Part shown: positions 63,213-64,000 of the stretch, piece by piece
Numbering within the stretch: the stretch's first letter is position 1
Layout of the letters: each line of letters starts with the position of its first letter
NCBI RefSeq assembly: GCF_007860135.1
Contig: NZ_SJPV01000012.1
Coordinates: forward strand, 1-64,000
Source of the DNA: Novipirellula artificiosorum
GTDB taxonomy: Bacteria; Planctomycetota; Planctomycetia; Pirellulales; Pirellulaceae
Reading direction: 5' to 3'
DNA: 64,000 nucleotides
The notes under the pieces: model-generated
Told to the model about the DNA's origin: nothing
Seen by the model: only the letters and a program-made list of their open reading frames with translations
Database searches by the model: none
Program-made: the position numbers and the translations under genes

Positions 63213-64000
63213 ATGAAACACATCCTATCCCTCGCTATCACCGCCCTGCTGTACTCACCGATGGTATCGGTGGACGCCGCCGATAGACCAGCACCGCAGC
63301 GATCTAACGCATTGGTCATGTTCTTCACCGACAACGGCAGCGGCGTCGGGCCTTTAAAGACCAAGCCGCCAGTGAAACTCATCCTCGACACCGACATGTC
63401 GGGCGACGCCGATGACGCAGGAACGCTGGCCATGCTTCATGCCATGGCAGACCGCGGTGAGTGCGAGTTGCTCGCCACCATCGTGAATCGGGCCGATCTC
63501 ACCAAGGCCTCGGCGGCGGCGGTGGATGCCATCAACACCTACTACGGACGTCCCAACCTCCCGATCGGCACCGACAAAGTCGGCCCGACCGCGCTGCAGC
63601 GAACCAGTCTCTACACGCTCGGCCTGCGTGACGGTTTCCCGAACGACATCGGGCCGGACGACCTAGCCCCCGACGCGCTCGACGTCTACCGCCGCGTGCT
63701 GGCCGCGGAGCCGGACGGCAGCGTGACGGTTTGCAGTGTGGGCGCACTCTCCAATCTGGCGGAACTTTGGCGGCGCGAGCCGCTTCTGGTTCGCGCAAAG
63801 ATCCGCCGCTTGGTAGTGATGGGCGGCCAGTTTACTGCTGCCAAGAAACCCGAGACCAACATCGCCACTCATCCGGAGGCGGCGCGTCTGGTGGCGGCGG
63901 AATGGCCCACCGAGATCGTGTGGCAGGGCTTCGAGGTGGGAAATCCCGTGATCACCGGCGAAGCGCTGAAGCGAACACCTGTTGGCAATCCCGTGCGGCG
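63213..64000 (+). CDS. Secreted nucleoside hydrolase-like protein (partial, runs off the window)
   Basis: Open from ATG 63213 to the end (263 codons). Signal peptide 1-23 (HILSLAITALLYSPMVSVDA). The Ca2+/ribose site is DTDMSGDADDAG (63385-63420), close to the family DTDxGxDxDDA, followed by SVGALSNLAELWR and VVMGGQFTAAKKPETNIATH, which hold further family ligands. Between signal and enzyme is a stretch (ALVMFFTDNGSGVGPLKTK, 63309-63365) that resembles the sulfatase block FFxSDNGSG and is foreign to nucleoside hydrolases. The base composition is clearly GC-rich (46 of 60 in 63661-63720). It may have been acquired or moved together with the GH5 remnant. Confidence 0.8.
   Translation, partial: MKHILSLAITALLYSPMVSVDAADRPAPQRSNALVMFFTDNGSGVGPLKTKPPVKLILDTDMSGDADDAGTLAMLHAMADRGECELLATIVNRADLTKASAAAVDAINTYYGRPNLPIGTDKVGPTALQRTSLYTLGLRDGFPNDIGPDDLAPDALDVYRRVLAAEPDGSVTVCSVGALSNLAELWRREPLLVRAKIRRLVVMGGQFTAAKKPETNIATHPEAARLVAAEWPTEIVWQGFEVGNPVITGEALKRTPVGNPVR

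Noticed and set aside
1..64000. tRNA, rRNA, CRISPR arrays, prophage genes
   Set aside because: I looked in the intergenic gaps and found no cloverleaf, rRNA-like sequence, regularly spaced repeats or phage structural genes.

Overview
The window looks like a chromosomal segment of a marine planctomycete of the Pirellulales (Rhodopirellula-like). The markers are three secreted formylglycine sulfatases, a PSD1/planctomycete cytochrome C protein next to a DUF1501 protein, a DUF1559 prepilin-like protein, a kinase-nSTAND-FGE giant protein, and weak or absent Shine-Dalgarno sites before many genes. This assignment is inference from family content; I saw no rRNA or tRNA gene and no CRISPR array.

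Layout. 0.5-8.8 kb holds polysaccharide catabolism: two sulfatases, a PlsC-type acyltransferase and a secreted alginate-lyase/FG-GAP fusion, with two kinds of intergenic repeat between them. 8.9-11.7 kb is a histidine kinase / sigma-54 activator pair on the minus strand. Divergent from it, behind a candidate sigma-54 promoter, lie a TerB-like protein, a tandem universal stress protein and a complete chlamydial/spirochaete-type V-ATPase operon (B-D-I-K-E-DUF2764-A, 14.2-21.8 kb). Its gene order is a rotation of the usual E-X-A-B-D-I-K order, and its rotor subunit carries the residues of a Na+ site. 22-30 kb holds a GH71/99-like hydrolase, a small Tyr-rich secreted protein, an FHA-GGDEF diguanylate cyclase and a 1517-residue kinase/STAND/FGE protein. 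29.9-35.8 kb is a minus-strand sulfatase-PSD1-DUF1501 operon. 36-40 kb holds a secreted GHL6-like glycosidase, a DUF3565 membrane protein and a DUF1559 pseudopilin.

40.2-48.5 kb is the most unusual region. It is a tightly coupled minus-strand operon: FN3 membrane protein, Dur3-like Na+ symporter, a 40-residue membrane peptide, an aspartate-carbamoyltransferase homologue that lacks the aspartate side-chain ligands, an asparagine-synthetase-like amidotransferase, an M20 carbamoylase/allantoate amidohydrolase and an isochorismatase-fold amidase. Together they look like an uncharacterised pathway for uptake and turnover of ureido (N-carbamoyl) compounds. The operon runs up to a glucoamylase-family pseudogene with an internal deletion.

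48.8-56.3 kb holds a large MscS-family channel, an SLC12-like transporter and a GNAT/nitrilase fusion. 57-59.4 kb is a second histidine kinase / sigma-54 activator pair. 59.5-62.0 kb has a circularly permuted ATP-grasp and alpha-E pair. That pair ends in a truncated copy of a repeat that also occurs at 12.9 and 48.5 kb. Beyond this breakpoint base composition becomes visibly GC-richer, with a decayed GH5 gene and a nucleoside hydrolase running off the end.
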